Assembly (NCBI GenBank): GCA_963849095.1
Contig: CAWKGA010000001.1
Location: 1-64,000 of the forward strand
Length of the DNA: 64,000 bases
Direction of reading: 5' to 3'
From: JASHUC01 sp963849095
Lineage (GTDB): Bacteria > Pseudomonadota > Gammaproteobacteria > Steroidobacterales > Steroidobacteraceae
The position numbers were made by a program, and so were the translations under genes. A model generated the notes under the pieces. It made no database searches and was not told the DNA's origin. It saw only the letters and a list, made by a program, of their open reading frames with translations. Positions 7,884 to 16,745 of this stretch are shown one piece after another. The first letter of the stretch is position 1, and each line of letters starts with the position of its first letter.

Positions 7884-7975
7884 TATGCGATAGAGCGCAT
7901 ATCCTAATTATGACTATTCGAATTATGCGCTGTAATACATTTTTCTGTCAAGACTATTATGCTGAATATGGCATA
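7884..7975. promoter_or_regulatory. HipB operator cluster
   Basis: Two perfect inverted repeats TATGC-N8-GCATA lie at 7884-7901 and 7958-7975, with an imperfect third (TATGC-N8-ACATT) at 7924-7941. The arm length and 8-nt spacing equal the known E. coli HipB operator (TATCC-N8-GGATA) with one base changed per arm. The sites lie downstream of the -10, over the -10, and just upstream of the -35, a layout suited to repression. Centre spacings are 40 and 34 bp. Confidence 0.75.
7922..7951 (-). promoter_or_regulatory. hipBA promoter
   Basis: On the minus strand: -35 TTGACA (7951-7946, perfect consensus), an 18-nt spacer and -10 CATAAT (7927-7922). This predicts a transcript start near 7915 and a 5' UTR of about 40 nt before hipB (ATG at 7874). 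Confidence 0.65.
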
Positions 7976-8339
7976 TCTGGCTGTAAAACTCTGTCTTTAT
8001 GTGTTTAAAAACATATCTGGAATCGCCTTCAGTTCAGACTGACGCGGGGTGCGCTTTCGGGTGACGGTTCGGTGCCGATCAGCCTCTCAACTCTGCGCCT
8101 GCCGAATCCGAAAAAGGCATCCGACTAAGCGCTGGAAGCGGTCGCCGAGAGCCAAAACACGCCCGGAAGAGCTAGGGTAACTTCCGGGGTTGTGAACGAG
8201 CGCCGAAGGTTGACCAGGTTTTGCAGGGAATCGGCGTCGAACCATGACAAGGTGAAAGTGGCTGTCCTCCGAGTTCGATCAAGTACTTGCGCTGTGAGCA
8301 GCCGGTCTCGATCGCACGCCGCTTCCTGGTCAACGTTCA
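7976..8339. other. Intergenic region without a supportable gene
   Basis: This stretch separates hipBA from the next plus-strand gene. The first 60 bp are AT-rich and belong to the hip control region. The rest contains only open frames without start signals or recognisable domains. It is the likely zone where the island ends on this side, but I found no second tRNA-Phe att copy in it. Confidence 0.5.
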
Positions 8340-8945
8340 ATGCCGGCTCACATCCAAGAAGACATTCCGCTTGCAGGCAAGCCTCCCTACAAGGCGGGCT
8401 GGGAACCGCGGCGCCAGGCTGTGGTGAAAAGCACGGCCACAACAGGGGTGGGGCACAAGGTATGCGCACACATTCGGTTTCCATTTCTACTCGAATCGCC
8501 GTTCATGTTTCAGGTGTTCGTGACGCCCGAGGAAACCCTGTTCCTCTACGACGATGGCGAGGCCCGGCACATCTACACGGACGGCCGCAAGCATCCGAAG
8601 AAGGAAGATCTTTGGCCGACCGACACCGGAAACTCCGTCGGTCGCTGGGAGGGCGCCACGCTGGTCGTCGATACGATCGATGTCAAATCCGGGCCCATAG
8701 CACCGCTGCAGGGAGTCGCGGACTTGAGTGACCGAGCTCATTTCACGGAACGAGTGCGGCTGATAGCTCCCAATAGGATGGAGGATGACCTCACGATCGA
8801 TGACCCGGTGCGCTTTGCCCATCCGTGGCGCGTCTCGACCGTGTGGACACGTGTCCTCGATCAGGATCGTCTGCTACCGTACGACTGCGACAACGATCGA
8901 AATCCTGTCGTGAACGGTCAGATCACGATCGCTCCGCGGCGGTAG
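8340..8945 (+). CDS. Conserved hypothetical protein related to secreted partners of PQQ dehydrogenases (5' end probably lost)
   Basis: The 201-residue product carries motifs of a family of periplasmic proteins often encoded near PQQ dehydrogenases: IPLAGKPPY, HIYTDGRKHP, SVGRWEGATLVVDTI, ADLSDRAHFTERV, and an ending with NDRNPVVNG. The same G-WEGDTLV signature occurs in the gene at 51634. Relatives start with a signal peptide, whereas this one starts directly in a mature-type region at an ATG with no convincing ribosome site, so the 5' end was probably lost at the island boundary. The function of the family is unknown. Confidence 0.55.
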   Translation: MPAHIQEDIPLAGKPPYKAGWEPRRQAVVKSTATTGVGHKVCAHIRFPFLLESPFMFQVFVTPEETLFLYDDGEARHIYTDGRKHPKKEDLWPTDTGNSVGRWEGATLVVDTIDVKSGPIAPLQGVADLSDRAHFTERVRLIAPNRMEDDLTIDDPVRFAHPWRVSTVWTRVLDQDRLLPYDCDNDRNPVVNGQITIAPRR

Positions 8946-8969
8946 AAGTCTCCTCGCAGGACAGCGCTG

Positions 8970-9785
8970 TCAGAGCGGAGAATCGGGGCGGCTGAGCGAC
9001 CGCCACATGTGTGCAACCGGGCTGCCGTCGAACCCGAGTCCTTCCCTCGGCTGCCTGAAACGCCGCCCGATCACGTCGAGGAACTGGCCGACTTCGACAT
9101 GCACGTGCGGATCGAACGCGTAGAGGTCGTTCACGGTGACCATGCGAGGCTCGAGGTACCACTTGTGCCTGCGGACCATGCGATAGGTCGCCTCGATGTA
9201 GGGCTCGGGTTTGTAGTCCTCGCCGAAGATCCTGCGGTACATATCGGGATATTCGTAGCCGTTCGCGGGGTCCGGGTAAAAGCGCAGCGCCTGGTGGTAG
9301 CGGATAGCGAACGCGGTCTTCTCGGGCACGTAGGGCTCGAAGAGCTGCGCGCCCCACCAGCCATGATCGACCTTGATGAGCTCCTGCACCACATCGTGCA
9401 GCAGGCATGCGAGCACGATCTCCTCGGACATGCCGTTCTTCATGGCAAGGTTTGCGCTTTGCAGCACGTGGTTCGAGGTTGCCATGAAGCGCAGCTTGAA
9501 GAAGTCGACCAATGTGGGCTTCTCCGGCATGGACGCGAGGCGCTGCACGTTGCCCCGCCGTGCCGCAAAGAGATTGCCGACCCCCCTTCTGACGGGGGCT
9601 TTGTCGATCTGCGCCTCGATCTCGGCCACGGTGGGAAACATGCCGGCAGGCGATTGCGCCGATGCTTCATTGAGGTGTTGCTGCAGGTGCGCCTCGAGCG
9701 CATCGGCTTTCGCGCTCGGCGTCATCAACGCGAAGGTGGCGCTGCCCCCGATGCTCGCGATGAAGGTGCGACGGTCGATGCTCAT
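8970..9785 (-). CDS. Tat-exported HD-domain-like protein
   Basis: The 271-residue protein starts at ATG 9785 (the open frame continues to 9983 but without family-like sequence). It opens with a twin-arginine signal (SIDRRTFIASIGG, cleavage likely after AKA). The mature part has LACLLHDVVQ, an HD metal-site motif, and HVHVEVGQFLDVI near the end. It looks like an HD-type hydrolase-like protein carrying a Tat signal, but the substrate is unknown. It converges on the gene ending at 8945. The long N-terminal extension of the open frame is rejected because it would bury the signal peptide. Confidence 0.75.
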   Translation of the reverse strand: MSIDRRTFIASIGGSATFALMTPSAKADALEAHLQQHLNEASAQSPAGMFPTVAEIEAQIDKAPVRRGVGNLFAARRGNVQRLASMPEKPTLVDFFKLRFMATSNHVLQSANLAMKNGMSEEIVLACLLHDVVQELIKVDHGWWGAQLFEPYVPEKTAFAIRYHQALRFYPDPANGYEYPDMYRRIFGEDYKPEPYIEATYRMVRRHKWYLEPRMVTVNDLYAFDPHVHVEVGQFLDVIGRRFRQPREGLGFDGSPVAHMWRSLSRPDSPL

Positions 9786-10228
9786 GTGGTATGGCCTGCT
9801 GACAGAACGGCGAAATGCTATACCGCGTCGGTGATGGCATTCAAGTTCTCGGACTGACTGAAGCCGGGAAAGAGGTGTAGGAATCTCTCCTGCGGATAAC
9901 CTCAGACCGTCCAAAAAACGGCAGAAATCCCAGCGGTTCGCCGTTATTCGACAGGCGTCCCTCGTCAAAGGCGGCCAGGACATTCCCGTAAAGATGCCGC
10001 GGGTTGCTATTGGGCGTAAGTTGATAGCCCTTGGCCATTTCCGCGGCGCGCATGATCTTCCAGGGCCCCGGTCCCATTTCCGTTCGCGTGCTATCCGCCA
10101 AAACCCGACGTTGAGGGGATCTGATATGGTTGCCGATTACGGACGGTCAACCGAGCATGTGGGCGATACGGCATCGCCAGAAACGGTGGCTACAATCAGC
10201 GCAACGCGGTTGGGGCGGAGGGAGCACG

Positions 10229-10645
10229 ATGGCAGACGACACGATCGACCTTTCGAAGAATTACTTGTTGTTGGAGCCCGATGGGACGGCCGTTCTCCTT
10301 CCAGGTGGCGGGGACTTTTGGACTCAATTGATGTCCGGCAATGCGACCGATCTTGGCATTCAGCGGCTGATGGGCAGCGACAAGGGGCGGCTGCTGTCGG
10401 CGTTGTCCATGGGCGCCGATTGGACAAACTGGGAAATGCATCCAGCGGGTGATGAAATCCTACTCATGCTTGAAGGCAAAGCGACATTTGTTCTGGACCT
10501 TTCCGACGGTTTGAGGGAGGTCGCTCTCAGCGCGGGGCGCTTGCTGGTGATTCCCAAAGGGGTGTGGCACACGGCGAAGGTGAGTGAGCCGGCTCGCCTG
10601 CTGGCGATCACCGCCGGCTCAGGCACTCAACACCGCCCGGCGTAA
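10229..10645 (+). CDS. Cupin-domain protein
   Basis: The 138-residue single-domain cupin has W-MHPAGDEILLMLEG for cupin motif 1 and AGRLLVIPKGVWHTAKV for motif 2. The start at 10229 is fixed by GGAGGGAG, 5 nt upstream; an open frame to 10130 adds 33 unlikely residues. Metal-type His and Glu residues are present (MHP, DE, VWH). Such proteins act as small-molecule binding or isomerase/dioxygenase-like enzymes, and the substrate cannot be told from the sequence. It stands alone, divergent from the HD gene. Confidence 0.8.
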   Translation: MADDTIDLSKNYLLLEPDGTAVLLPGGGDFWTQLMSGNATDLGIQRLMGSDKGRLLSALSMGADWTNWEMHPAGDEILLMLEGKATFVLDLSDGLREVALSAGRLLVIPKGVWHTAKVSEPARLLAITAGSGTQHRPA

Positions 10646-10854
10646 GCGGACGGGCGTGACGCCGCAAGGCGCATTCACCGATGGGCCACCTCCGGTCATC
10701 CGCAGTCCTGGCCGTTCGGAGTCCACGGCCGTCCAAGGGCTTTACACATGCGCTGCGCGGCATCTGAAACCTTCACGTATTCAATAACTTGATTGATTGG
10801 CATGGGGTTTGCTTGTCTCATTCGCACACCGAACAATAACGGAGAGGTGCACTC

Positions 10855-11604
10855 GTGACGAAGCACACCCTGCTTTCCCTGTCAGTTCTGATCGGCGCGG
10901 GCGTTCTCGCTGCGCCGTACGCCGCCGCCACTGGGCCCGTTCCGGCCGGTTGGTCATGCACGGGCGGCTGCGGTACCGATGGTGCCGATGGAGACGTCCC
11001 CCTGTCCCCGCTAGGGAACCCATTCTACGAATTCGTGACAACGACCGGGGGGATACTCGGCCTAGGCCAAAATCCCGTTACCCCGCCGACAAGTCCGACC
11101 AACGGCTCGCTGCTGACGACGCCGGTCTTTTCAGCAAACGCAGGCACGGCGCTGACCTTCTATTTCGACTTCATCACGTCGGATGGGGGCAAGTATGCGG
11201 ATAACGCGTGGGCGGTCCTGTTCTCGGCTGCGAGCGATATGCCGGTCGCCCAACTGTACAACGACACCACGGCAGAAACCCCTTATACGATCGGCTTGAG
11301 CACTGTGTCCTGGCTCGGTGAATGGTCCGGTCAGTGCTTTGTGGACGGCTGCGGCACTACTGGCTGGCAAAGCGTGGACTACACGATAACAGGCACCGGC
11401 AATTACTACCTCGAGTTTGGCGCGACCAACGCGCTCGACGAGCTATACGACACTGGCTTGGCGATCGACGGAGTTGCGCTGAATGGCATTCAAATTACTA
11501 GTCCCCCGCCCACCGTTCCGGAACCGGGTACCTTGGCGCTGTTTGGCGCTGCCGCGCTGGCATTGGGAATCGTCCATCGCCGTCGGCGCAAATTGAGCAT
11601 TTGA
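10855..11604 (+). CDS. PEP-CTERM sorted extracellular protein (NF038132-like)
   Basis: The 249-residue protein has an N-terminal signal peptide (hydrophobic to AAPYAAA) and a classic C-terminal PEP-CTERM anchor: VPEPGTLALFG, a hydrophobic helix and an HRRRRK tail. The middle is a beta-rich domain with paired Cys (CTGGCG; CFVDGCG) and a LEFGATN strand typical of NF038132 proteins. It is a predicted exosortase substrate: exported, cleaved and cell-surface or matrix-bound. Start GTG 10855 follows GGAGAGG with about 7 nt spacing. No exosortase or exopolysaccharide genes are in the window, so sorting machinery must lie elsewhere. Confidence 0.85.
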   Translation: MTKHTLLSLSVLIGAGVLAAPYAAATGPVPAGWSCTGGCGTDGADGDVPLSPLGNPFYEFVTTTGGILGLGQNPVTPPTSPTNGSLLTTPVFSANAGTALTFYFDFITSDGGKYADNAWAVLFSAASDMPVAQLYNDTTAETPYTIGLSTVSWLGEWSGQCFVDGCGTTGWQSVDYTITGTGNYYLEFGATNALDELYDTGLAIDGVALNGIQITSPPPTVPEPGTLALFGAAALALGIVHRRRRKLSI

Positions 11605-11780
11605 CGAGGCGAGGTAATGAAACGAACGCCCGGAAGCAACATTGCGGCCGGGCATTCGCTTCTTCGGTAACATTCAAGAGCGCACTTCGCCGCGTGTTAA
11701 TCCGCCCATCGTCAAGGGCAGCCGATGCCTAGCGGAGCGGCTGCGAGGAAGTAGCGCCTGACCTGCGCGGTTACTGCTAG

Positions 11781-12749
11781 CTATACGAAGACGCTGAGGC
11801 TGCTGGCGAATTGCCCCTCTGAATCGACCCAGCGCATGATGGTGCGGAAGCCGCAGTTGTCTTCCAATCGGTCCAACTCGGCGAGCGAATATTTGTGGCT
11901 GCTCTCGGTGTGGATGGTCTCACCGGCGCGGAAGGTGACCGTGAAATCCGCAAACCGCACGGTCTGTTCGACCAGGGACTCCAGATACATCTCAACGTCG
12001 TGCGTGGCGCGGTTGAAGCATACGCGATGCTGGAACTGCGTGAGGGCGAAGTCCGTTCCGAGCTCGCGGTTCATGCGCGCGAGCAGGTTGAGGTTGAACG
12101 CGGCCGTCACCCCCTGAGCGTCATCGTAGGCAGCGATCAGATGTGGCTCGGGCTTGACGAGGTCGGCGCCGAGCAGCAAGTGGTCGCCGGGCTGCAGCGC
12201 CGCGCGCACGTGGCGCAGGAAGCGCACGCTGGCGCTGAAGTCGAGATTGCCGAGCGAGCTGCCGAGCAGCAGCACGAGCGCAGGGCTGGGCGCAATCCGC
12301 GCCTGCACGGCGGTGTCGAGACCGGGGAGGTATTCGCTCTCGAGCGTGCGCACGCGCAGCCCGGCCAGCCCGGCCAGCTCGTTGCGCGTCATCTCCAGCG
12401 CCGCCGTCGAGACGTCGATGGCGCAATAGGTTACCCGCCGCTGACGCAGCAGGGCGCGCAGCAGCAGCGCAGTCTTGGCGGCGCTGCCGCTGCCGAACTC
12501 GATCACGGTCGTCGCCGGCGCGAGCGTGGCGATCTGCGCCGCGTGCGTTTCGAACAGGCGGCGCTCCGCTCGCCAGAGGCCGTACTCGGGTAACTGCGTG
12601 ATGGCCTCGAACAGCGCCGAGCCGACCGGGTCGTAGAAATATTTCGGTGGCATGCTCTTTTGGCCGTTCCCCGTGAGGCCGGCGCGTGCCTCGGCGGCGA
12701 AGGACGGGCTGCTGCTCGGCGCGACGGCCGCAGACGCTTGCAGGCTCAT
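11781..12749 (-). CDS. egtD: L-histidine N-alpha-methyltransferase EgtD
   Basis: This 322-residue SAM-dependent methyltransferase (DUF2260/Methyltransf_33) makes hercynine by trimethylating histidine, the first step to ergothioneine. Seen: PPKYFYDPVGSALFE-IT-LPEY, the family N-terminal signature, SAM loop IEFGSGSAAKT (about 63-73), LLLGSSLGN, and the C-terminal IHTESSHKYS motif. Its ATG overlaps the egtB stop by 4 nt, so both are made from one transcript. Length fits the family. Action is cytoplasmic. Confidence 0.92.
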   Translation of the reverse strand: MSLQASAAVAPSSSPSFAAEARAGLTGNGQKSMPPKYFYDPVGSALFEAITQLPEYGLWRAERRLFETHAAQIATLAPATTVIEFGSGSAAKTALLLRALLRQRRVTYCAIDVSTAALEMTRNELAGLAGLRVRTLESEYLPGLDTAVQARIAPSPALVLLLGSSLGNLDFSASVRFLRHVRAALQPGDHLLLGADLVKPEPHLIAAYDDAQGVTAAFNLNLLARMNRELGTDFALTQFQHRVCFNRATHDVEMYLESLVEQTVRFADFTVTFRAGETIHTESSHKYSLAELDRLEDNCGFRTIMRWVDSEGQFASSLSVFV

Positions 12750-14047
12750 GATTCATCCACGCAGCGAAAGCCGGCGAACACGTACGGGTAGTGCGGCTGG
12801 AACCAGTTGCGAAACGAGGACCGCAACAGCGTGCGCGCGGTGTGGCCCGAGCCGCCCTTGAGGACGAAATGCCGGCCGTCGAAGAAGTCGGCGGAATAGC
12901 CCGGATAGAAATCCGCGGCACGGAAGCCGGCGAATGGCGCAAATACGCAGCGTGTCCATTCCCAACCGTTGCCCAGCATTCCGAGCGCGCCGCACGCGCT
13001 CGCGCCGCGCGGATGCGCATCGACCGGCATGGGATCCCAGCGCGCAAAGTCGAAGTTGCCGCGCTCCGCGTCCGGCAGGGCGTCGCCCCACGGGTAGGGC
13101 GCGTCGCCATTGCCGTATGCCGCGCGCTGCCACTGCGCTTCGCTCGGCAGTTGTCGGCCGGTCCAGCGCGCGTAAGCCGCGGCTTCGGCGTGGCTGACGT
13201 ACACTGGCCAATCGGCCTGGAACGGAATCAGATCGGCGCGCGAGTACAGCAGCCAGCCGTCTTCGCCGTGCCGCCACGCGGCCGGGTGCTCCACCGCGTG
13301 CGTCGTGCGCCACCGCCAATCGTCGTGGTTCCAGTAGCGATGCTCCGCATAACCACCGGCTTCGACGAAGCGCAGGAACTGCGCGTTGGTCACCATGTGG
13401 CGGTCGATGCGGAAGGCGGGCACGGCCACGCGGTGCGCGTCGAATTCGTTGTCCCAACCGAAGCCATTGCGACTTCCCAGCAGCACCTCCCCCGCGTCAA
13501 TGCCCATGATGTCATAGTCGGGTTCGCGGTGGCGTGCCCACAGTGCGCGCTCCGTACGCGCGAGCGGCAGACGGTTGAGCAGGTACGCCAGCGTTTCTGC
13601 GTGCATCCAGCGGTGCTCGACCGCGGCGGACAAGTGCACACGAATCTCGGCGTCGTACGGCTCACGGGGAGTTTCGGCGAGCCAAGCGTCGACGCGCGCG
13701 CGAGTTCGGCGCCCATAGGCGCGGATTTGATCGAGCGGCGGCCAGTCTTCGGGCCGGTCGCGCGGCAGGTCGTCGTCCGATGGATCGATGCCGAAGGCGA
13801 ACAGGCGATCCAGTGGATCGACGAGCTGCGGCCGGCCGTGTCGGCGCAGCAGCAGATTCACGTCGAACGCCTCGAGATGCCCGAGGTAGAACGCGACGCG
13901 GTGTCGCTCGGCGATGGGTCGCTCGAACAGCAGCGCCTCCGGGACGAGCGTGCATAGCTCGTCGGTGCGCCGACGCGCCCGCGCCAGCTCGGTGGCGAGC
14001 GCGGCGAGCTCGCCGTCGTCAGCCTGCTTAAGCGGCCGCGATGGCAT
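12746..14047 (-). CDS. egtB: Iron-dependent sulfoxide synthase EgtB
   Basis: The 433-residue protein joins an N-terminal DinB-like domain with iron ligands (FYLGHLEAF; EHRWMHAET, a HX3HXE) to a C-terminal formylglycine-generating-enzyme domain (from about residue 175; WEW, GGSG, RSSFRNW, AGFR). EgtB couples hercynine to a thiol (Cys or gamma-Glu-Cys) with oxygen, making the sulfoxide precursor of ergothioneine. It precedes egtD in the operon. No egtA, egtC or egtE is in the window, so the remaining steps are encoded elsewhere or use non-dedicated enzymes. It overlaps the upstream reductase gene by 20 bp. Confidence 0.9.
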   Translation of the reverse strand: MPSRPLKQADDGELAALATELARARRRTDELCTLVPEALLFERPIAERHRVAFYLGHLEAFDVNLLLRRHGRPQLVDPLDRLFAFGIDPSDDDLPRDRPEDWPPLDQIRAYGRRTRARVDAWLAETPREPYDAEIRVHLSAAVEHRWMHAETLAYLLNRLPLARTERALWARHREPDYDIMGIDAGEVLLGSRNGFGWDNEFDAHRVAVPAFRIDRHMVTNAQFLRFVEAGGYAEHRYWNHDDWRWRTTHAVEHPAAWRHGEDGWLLYSRADLIPFQADWPVYVSHAEAAAYARWTGRQLPSEAQWQRAAYGNGDAPYPWGDALPDAERGNFDFARWDPMPVDAHPRGASACGALGMLGNGWEWTRCVFAPFAGFRAADFYPGYSADFFDGRHFVLKGGSGHTARTLLRSSFRNWFQPHYPYVFAGFRCVDES

Positions 14048-15737
14048 GCGACGGAGCCGCTTCCGCCAGATCGCGCAACGCTCGATGCACGAACTGCACC
14101 GTCGATGAGCCTTCGCCTACGGCTGAGGCGACGCGCTTGACGCTGCCGGCGCGCACGTCACCGACGGCGAATACCCCGGGTATGCTGGTCTCGAGCAGAT
14201 ACGGCGACCGCGACAGGCGCCAGCGCGCGAGCTCCTCCCGCATCAAGTCTGGACCGGTCTTGACGAAGCCGTGATCATCGAGCGCCGCGCAGCCCGCCAG
14301 CCAGTGCGTGTTCGGCGACGCACCCGTCATCAGGAACACGTGGCGCAGTTCCCGCGACTCAGGCGCACCGCCCGCCGTCGTCCACACCACGCTCTCCAGC
14401 CGATCCGAGCCGTCGAGCGCGGTGATCTGCGTGTGCGTGTGTAGCGTGATGTTGCGGGCGCCCTCGATACGGCGGATCAGATACGCCGACATGCTATCGG
14501 CTAGCCCCGCTGCCCGCACCAGCACGTGCACCTGACGGCATGAGCCGGCGAGAAACACAGCCGCCTGTCCGGCCGAATTGCCGCCGCCGACGACCGCCAC
14601 ATCCTCGCCGTCACACATCCGGGCCTCCAGATGCGTCGCGGCGTAGAAGATGCCACTGCCGAGGAAGCGTGCCACGTTGGCGACCTCGAGCGTACGGTAT
14701 TGCGCGCCGCTCGCGATGACGATGGCGCGGCCGCGCAGCCGCTGGCCGTCGGACATCTCCACGGCATAGGGCCAGTCGTCGCAATGCAGCCGCTCTGCCT
14801 GCCAGGCGACGCTGAGCTGCGCGCCGAACTTCTGCGCTTGCGACAGGGCGCGGCCGGCGAGCGCGCCACCGGAAATGCCGGTCGGAAAGCCGAGATAGTT
14901 CTCAATGCGCGAGCTGGTGCCGGCCTGGCCGCCAGGCGCGAAGCTATCGACGATGCGCACATCCAATCCTTCGGAGGCCGCGTACACCGCGGCCGCGAGG
15001 CCGGCAGGGCCGGCGCCGATAATGATCAGGTCGTGCAGGCCGGTATCGTCGGGCTGGCCGTTGATGCCGAGGCATTCGGCGATGGTGCGGTTGTCAGGAT
15101 TCCTGAGCATCTCGCCGGCGCGGCACACCACCACGGGCAGGTCGTGCGCCCCGATGTGAAAGCGTTCGAGAAGAGCTTGAGCGTCGGGATCGTGGTCGAT
15201 GTCGATATCGACGTAGGGGCGCGCGTTGCGCGTCAGGAATTCGCGGATGCGCAGCGTGTTGCCGGCGTGGCTCGAGCCGAGCACCGTGACCTCGCTTTGA
15301 CCCGACTGCAGCATGCCCATGCGTCGCAGGATGAAGGCGCGCATCATCAGTTCGCTCAGCTCGGCGTCGTTTTGCACCACACGCCGCAGTTCGTCCATCC
15401 CCATCTGCAGCACTGCGCCCGGCTCCGCCACGCGCAGGCGCGCGAGTCCCGGCGTGCCCCGCAGGGTGCTCATCTCCCCGCTGAAGTCGCCAGTCGTGAG
15501 CACGTTGAGCAACACGTAATCGCAGGTCTCGGTGTGCACGTCCGAAGTGGGCATCAGCGCTTCGACGGTGCCGGCGGTGATGATGAAAAGGCCACGCGGC
15601 CTCTCACCGACGCTCAGCAGGATCTCGCCGGCTGAGGTTTCGCGGCGCGTGCAATGCGCTTCGAGGCGGGCGAGCTGCGTCGTCGTGAGCTTGGGAAACA
15701 TCTGCTCGCGCCGCTCTTTCAGAAGATCGAAAGCCAT
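14028..15737 (-). CDS. cNMP-binding domain fused to thioredoxin-reductase-like FAD oxidoreductase
   Basis: Start ATG 15737 follows GGAG. The 569-residue protein has a cyclic-nucleotide-binding fold (about 20-135; GEILLSVGERPRGLF, GDFSGEMS), a short thioredoxin-fold linker (VTVLGSSHAGNTLRI) and a two-domain TrxR-like flavoprotein: FAD loop IIGAGPAGLAAAVYA, NADPH loop VVGGGNSAGQAAVF, ending GVFAVGDVRAGSVKRVA. The redox CxxC of true thioredoxin reductases, expected just before the NADPH loop, is absent (FYAATHLEARMC there). It overlaps egtB and is probably cotranscribed, hinting at a role in thiol redox balance alongside ergothioneine, possibly gated by a nucleotide ligand. Confidence 0.88.
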   Translation of the reverse strand: MAFDLLKERREQMFPKLTTTQLARLEAHCTRRETSAGEILLSVGERPRGLFIITAGTVEALMPTSDVHTETCDYVLLNVLTTGDFSGEMSTLRGTPGLARLRVAEPGAVLQMGMDELRRVVQNDAELSELMMRAFILRRMGMLQSGQSEVTVLGSSHAGNTLRIREFLTRNARPYVDIDIDHDPDAQALLERFHIGAHDLPVVVCRAGEMLRNPDNRTIAECLGINGQPDDTGLHDLIIIGAGPAGLAAAVYAASEGLDVRIVDSFAPGGQAGTSSRIENYLGFPTGISGGALAGRALSQAQKFGAQLSVAWQAERLHCDDWPYAVEMSDGQRLRGRAIVIASGAQYRTLEVANVARFLGSGIFYAATHLEARMCDGEDVAVVGGGNSAGQAAVFLAGSCRQVHVLVRAAGLADSMSAYLIRRIEGARNITLHTHTQITALDGSDRLESVVWTTAGGAPESRELRHVFLMTGASPNTHWLAGCAALDDHGFVKTGPDLMREELARWRLSRSPYLLETSIPGVFAVGDVRAGSVKRVASAVGEGSSTVQFVHRALRDLAEAAPSHAIAAA

Positions 15738-15750
15738 GATGAGCTCCGGC

Positions 15751-16017
15751 TCAATCCAGTTGCAGCACCACCTCGTCCACAAAGCACCAGCTCCAATCCT
15801 CGCCCGGCTCGAGCGAGCTTATGATGGGGTGCTGAGTGGCGCGGAAGTGCTTGGTGGCGTGGCGATTTTTCGAGTCATCGCAGCAACCGACGTGCCCGCA
15901 GGTGCGGCATAGCCGCAGGTGCACCCAGGTGTCGCCGAGCTTAAGGCATTCCTCGCAGCCGCGGCTACGCGGCTGATCGGTACGGACGAAGTCCAGGTGA
16001 GGGCATGGCGCGGTCAT
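15751..16017 (-). CDS. UBP-type zinc-finger protein
   Basis: The 88-residue protein consists almost entirely of a ZnF-UBP domain (PF02148): paired Cys/His ligands in CEECL, CRTCGHVGCCDDS, NRHATKHF and THPI-type QHPI. ATG 16017 follows GGGAG at a good distance; the open frame continues far upstream (to 16590) but only through the frameshifted DUF4338 remnant. Stand-alone bacterial ZnF-UBP proteins commonly sit beside the cNMP/TrxR flavoprotein, as here (13 bp apart), suggesting a joint role. The partner it binds is unknown. Confidence 0.85.
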   Translation of the reverse strand: MTAPCPHLDFVRTDQPRSRGCEECLKLGDTWVHLRLCRTCGHVGCCDDSKNRHATKHFRATQHPIISSLEPGEDWSWCFVDEVVLQLD

Positions 16018-16300
16018 GGCGGCTCCCGCAGGTGTTGGGCACCATTCTACGCCTCGGCACCGATCTTTCGTCCAAGCGCGCGCCATGCTATGGCCGGCTC
16101 GCGGCCACCGATCGGAGAACCATGAGCTCAAGCATGATGTTCCGGGCGCATTTAAAGAGGAGGCTGACACCGGGCGACCCGCCAGCAGCTGAACGGCGCA
16201 CTCTTCAAACGGCGTCGAGCTCCGATCGAGGGTGCCGTAATCGCGCCGTGGTGGGCCTGGCGAGGAGCAAATATTCGGTGAACCCGCCGGGTACTTTCGC

Positions 16301-16680
16301 CTATTTGTGGAGTGCGGCGCGGAAGTGCCGCGACAGCGGGTAGAGCCAGATGTCCTTGACTGGGACGGAGTGCTGGTGAGCGACGTCGAGCTTGCCACGC
16401 CCCGTGGTCTGGCCGACATGGATCCAGTTGGCGGCTTTATAGCAGGCGCCGCGGTGGCGTTGCGCCTCGACGCAGGTCTCAAGGAGAACGGGACGATAGC
16501 CGTAGCGGTGCTGCCAGTGATGCGGGAGTTGCCGGCGAGGAGGGAGAGGATTTTGCAAGCGAGCCCCTTGGAGTGGATCCACGGCAGCACGAGGAAGCGA
16601 ACGTTGTTGACGACGAGTTGCAGATTACGTCGTCGCCGGGCCTCCAGTGCACCGGGCCGCCGCCGATCCGCAGGTCCAGC
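16301..16680 (-). pseudogene. DUF4338 (DruA-like) protein remnant with frameshift
   Basis: On the minus strand the C-terminal part of a DUF4338 protein is recognisable in two frames. Upstream frame: NLQLVVNNVRFLVLPWIHSKGLA-KILSLLAG. Downstream frame: LPHHWQHRYGYRPVLLETCVEA, then GACYKAANWIHVGQT-GRGKLD and IWLYPLSRHFR with a stop at 16301. They join by a frameshift near 16530. The N-terminal half is missing, lost before the LytTR gene ending at 16746. DUF4338 occurs in DruA of the Druantia defence system and in many transposon-associated proteins. This copy is dead. Confidence 0.7.
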
Positions 16681-16745
16681 GCTGCGGAAACTCCTGAAGA
16701 CGGCCCTTCACCCTCTCCAAGCGAAGGTGCACCCTTCGAGGCCCG

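Noticed and set aside
8125..8484. Minus-strand 119-codon frame overlapping the gene at 8340
   Set aside because: No domain, poor start and conflict with the better supported plus-strand gene.
9841..10101. 86-codon minus-strand frame between the HD-domain and cupin genes
   Set aside because: Reads protein-like in places (NPRHLYGNVLAAFDEG) but has only a TTG or internal start, no ribosome site and no recognisable family.
12791..13957. Open frame opposite egtB
   Set aside because: Antisense shadow of the EgtB gene; no domain.
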